A stretch of DNA of 64,000 nucleotides from Lachnospiraceae bacterium (lineage in GTDB: Bacteria; Bacillota; Clostridia; Lachnospirales; Lachnospiraceae): assembly GCA_031272185.1 (NCBI GenBank), contig JAISUG010000056.1:1-64000 (forward strand). Direction: 5' to 3'. The notes beneath the pieces were generated by a model. The model was given only the letters and a program-made list of their open reading frames with translations, did not search any database and had not been told where the DNA came from. Position numbers and translations under genes: made by a program. Shown here piece by piece: positions 62,544 to 64,000 of the stretch (position 1 is its first letter; each line of letters starts with the position of its first letter).

Positions 62544-63854
62544 ATGACTCTGAAAAGGAAAGCATATGGCCAGTTGCTGGCATGGAAAAGAAGGAAAACC
62601 CGGCAGGGGTTACTGGTGACCGGGGCCAGGCAGGTGGGAAAGACCTACCTCATCCGGGAATTCGCAAAAGAGCAGTACGGCCATTTTGCGGAAATCAACC
62701 TCATCGAGAACAGACAGGCGGCATCTGTGCTGGATGCGGCGGAAAGCGCGCAGGATCTGCTCATGCGCATGTCGGTGCTTGCGGAAACGGAGCTGGTGCC
62801 GGGGGAAACGCTTATATTCATCGATGAAGTGCAGATGGCGAAAGAAACCGTGACTTCCATCAAGTTCCTGGTGGAAAAGGGCGGTTACGACTTCATCATC
62901 TCCGGGTCGCTCTTGGGCGTGGAACTGAAGAACATCCGCTCGGTGCCGGTGGGGTACCTGGACACGGTGAGCATGTACCCACTGGATTTCATGGAATACT
63001 GCTTGGCTCGGGGGATTCCCGAAGCGGCAATGGCGGCGATGGGAAATGCATTTACCAATCGGGAAGCGTTGCCGGAGTACCTGCATGAACGTTTCATGTC
63101 CAGGTTCTCGGAATACCTGATAGTGGGCGGGATGCCCGCCGTGGTTGCGGAGTTTATCGACAGCGGCAATATCCAAACGGTGCGGCGGCTTCAGGAAAAC
63201 CTCATATGGCAGTACAAACAGGACATAACAAAATACAACGAGCCCGACTCATTGATCATCAAGGATATTTATGACCTGATACCCAGCGAGCTCAACAACC
63301 AGAACAAACGGTTCATCCTGAAAAACATGAACGAGCATGCTCGTTATGGGAAATACCAGGAGTGCTTCGTGTGGCTGGCGGACGCGGGGGTGGCGCTGCC
63401 GGTGTACAATGCGAATGAGCCCAGATACCCCCTGAAGCTCTCTAAGGCCTCCAACCTGTTCAAGCTCTTCATGAACGATGTGGGGATGCTGACATCCACG
63501 TTCATGCGGGACACAACCATCGCGATACTGGGAAAGGCCGGCGACGTGAACTACGGTTCCATCTACGAAAACATGGTTGCGCAGGAGCTGGCGTCCCACG
63601 GGCATGAGCTGTACTACTACCGCAGCAAGAAATGGGGCGAGCTGGATTTCCTGGTGGAGACGAAGGAGGGGCGGGTCATCCCCATAGAGGTGAAGTCCGG
63701 AAAGGCCTACAAACGACACAGGGCGCTGGACAATGTGCTGGCCATCCCGGAGTATGGCATCGAGGAAGCGATGGTCTTCCACGATGGAAATGTACTCCAG
63801 GAGGGCAAGGTGAGCTACCTGCCCATCTACATGGTGTCCCAGGTGGGGCTATGA
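62544..63854 (+). CDS. AAA_14/DUF4143 family ATPase
   Basis: A 436-residue protein with an N-terminal P-loop ATPase (GLLVTGARQVGKTYLIREF, Walker B TLIFIDEVQM) and C-terminal DUF4143 part ending in ELDFLVETKEGRVIPIEVKS, a PD-(D/E)XK-like Asp/Glu-x-Lys arrangement. Such proteins are common multicopy accessory genes in Clostridia and Bacteroidales; their function is unknown. ATG 62544 has only a weak GAGAAG site. No insert is present. It is preceded by its own promoter and stands alone. Confidence 0.88.
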   Translation: MTLKRKAYGQLLAWKRRKTRQGLLVTGARQVGKTYLIREFAKEQYGHFAEINLIENRQAASVLDAAESAQDLLMRMSVLAETELVPGETLIFIDEVQMAKETVTSIKFLVEKGGYDFIISGSLLGVELKNIRSVPVGYLDTVSMYPLDFMEYCLARGIPEAAMAAMGNAFTNREALPEYLHERFMSRFSEYLIVGGMPAVVAEFIDSGNIQTVRRLQENLIWQYKQDITKYNEPDSLIIKDIYDLIPSELNNQNKRFILKNMNEHARYGKYQECFVWLADAGVALPVYNANEPRYPLKLSKASNLFKLFMNDVGMLTSTFMRDTTIAILGKAGDVNYGSIYENMVAQELASHGHELYYYRSKKWGELDFLVETKEGRVIPIEVKSGKAYKRHRALDNVLAIPEYGIEEAMVFHDGNVLQEGKVSYLPIYMVSQVGL

Positions 63855-63904
63855 TATAGTTTTTGTGCAATGTGCTAAATTTTCACGGGATGGCAATCGG
63901 CATA

Positions 63905-63944
63905 TTGACATTTTGCCAAGTAAGGTGTATTATTCTCAATAATA
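63905..63944 (+). promoter_or_regulatory. Strong promoter with a 7-3-7 palindromic operator
   Basis: Consensus TTGACA (63905-63910) is 17 bp from TATTAT (63928-63933). The -10 box is part of a perfect palindrome TATTATT-CTC-AATAATA (63928-63944), so a repressor binding there would block initiation. The AT-rich symmetry recalls Fur/PerR-family sites, although the spacing is not the classic 7-1-7. Confidence 0.75.
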
Positions 63945-63988
63945 AGAACGGTTACTATTACGAATTTAAACAAGAGAGGAGAATCATT

Positions 63989-64000
63989 ATGCGTAGTTTC
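63989..64000 (+). CDS. Start of an unidentified gene (N-terminal MRSF)
   Basis: ATG 63989 follows AGAGGAGAA and is 45 bp from the palindromic promoter. Only four codons are in the window, so the product cannot be named. If the operator is a Fur/PerR type, a metal or peroxide-stress protein would be plausible, but nothing in four residues shows it. Confidence 0.6.

Overview
The window looks like chromosomal DNA of a GC-rich member of the Clostridia, most likely Lachnospiraceae-like. The evidence is Firmicute gene order (yicC-gmk-rpoZ; rpmB next to divergent yloU-fakA-recG; ylxM-ffh-rpsP-khpA-rimM-trmD), a GerW/YtfJ sporulation protein, and secreted proteins ending in aromatic cell-wall-binding repeats. 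The genus cannot be named from the sequence.

Layout. 1-7.5 kb: end of yicC, gmk, rpoZ, rimO, pgsA, cinA, a DUF2953 membrane protein and ytfJ. 7.6-13.4 kb: rpmB on the minus strand, with yloU, a FakA-type DAK2/DegV kinase and recG diverging from it. 13.4-14.7 kb: a minus-strand AlbA_2 (Schlafen-like) regulator. 15.1-19.6 kb: the SRP and ribosome-maturation cluster. 19.6-20.5 kb: a repeat-rich zinc-ribbon protein. 21.4-28.6 kb: serS, two large GT-C-like membrane proteins and a glyoxalase-family protein. 28.7-34.7 kb: an AraC regulator, a VapBC-like pair, and a sugar operon of xylulokinase, DUF4867 and a fucose/arabinose-isomerase-type enzyme. 34.8-36.4 kb: gene-poor. 36.4-50.2 kb: three secreted wall-binding proteins in one operon, two of them giant. 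50.2-53.7 kb: repeat-rich DNA around an Rpn-type nuclease/transposase. 53.7-60.0 kb: a DeoR regulator and an overlapping nadE-trmH-ABC exporter run. 60.1-61.8 kb: a YjgR/HerA-like ATPase. 62.5-63.9 kb: an AAA/DUF4143 ATPase. The window ends at the first codons of a gene behind a strong promoter with a palindromic operator.

The unusual theme is repetition. Almost every intergenic region carries a different short tandem repeat. Many conserved housekeeping proteins (RimO, CinA, FakA, RecG, RimM, NadE, a TrmH methyltransferase, an ABC exporter, an AraC regulator, RNA polymerase omega) carry in-frame low-complexity inserts or tails that their families lack. At least eight unrelated loci share nearly the same repeat offset: 69-73 bp, and exactly 72 bp in four coding genes. 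In three places a gene's 3' end has been copied just downstream of its stop. A separate small dispersed element with a near-perfect 16-bp palindrome and possible inverted ends occurs at five sites. Together these suggest a size-constrained duplication process acting on both coding and non-coding DNA, with purifying selection keeping only in-frame products at domain linkers. That mechanism is inference; the repeats and offsets are read directly from the sequence.
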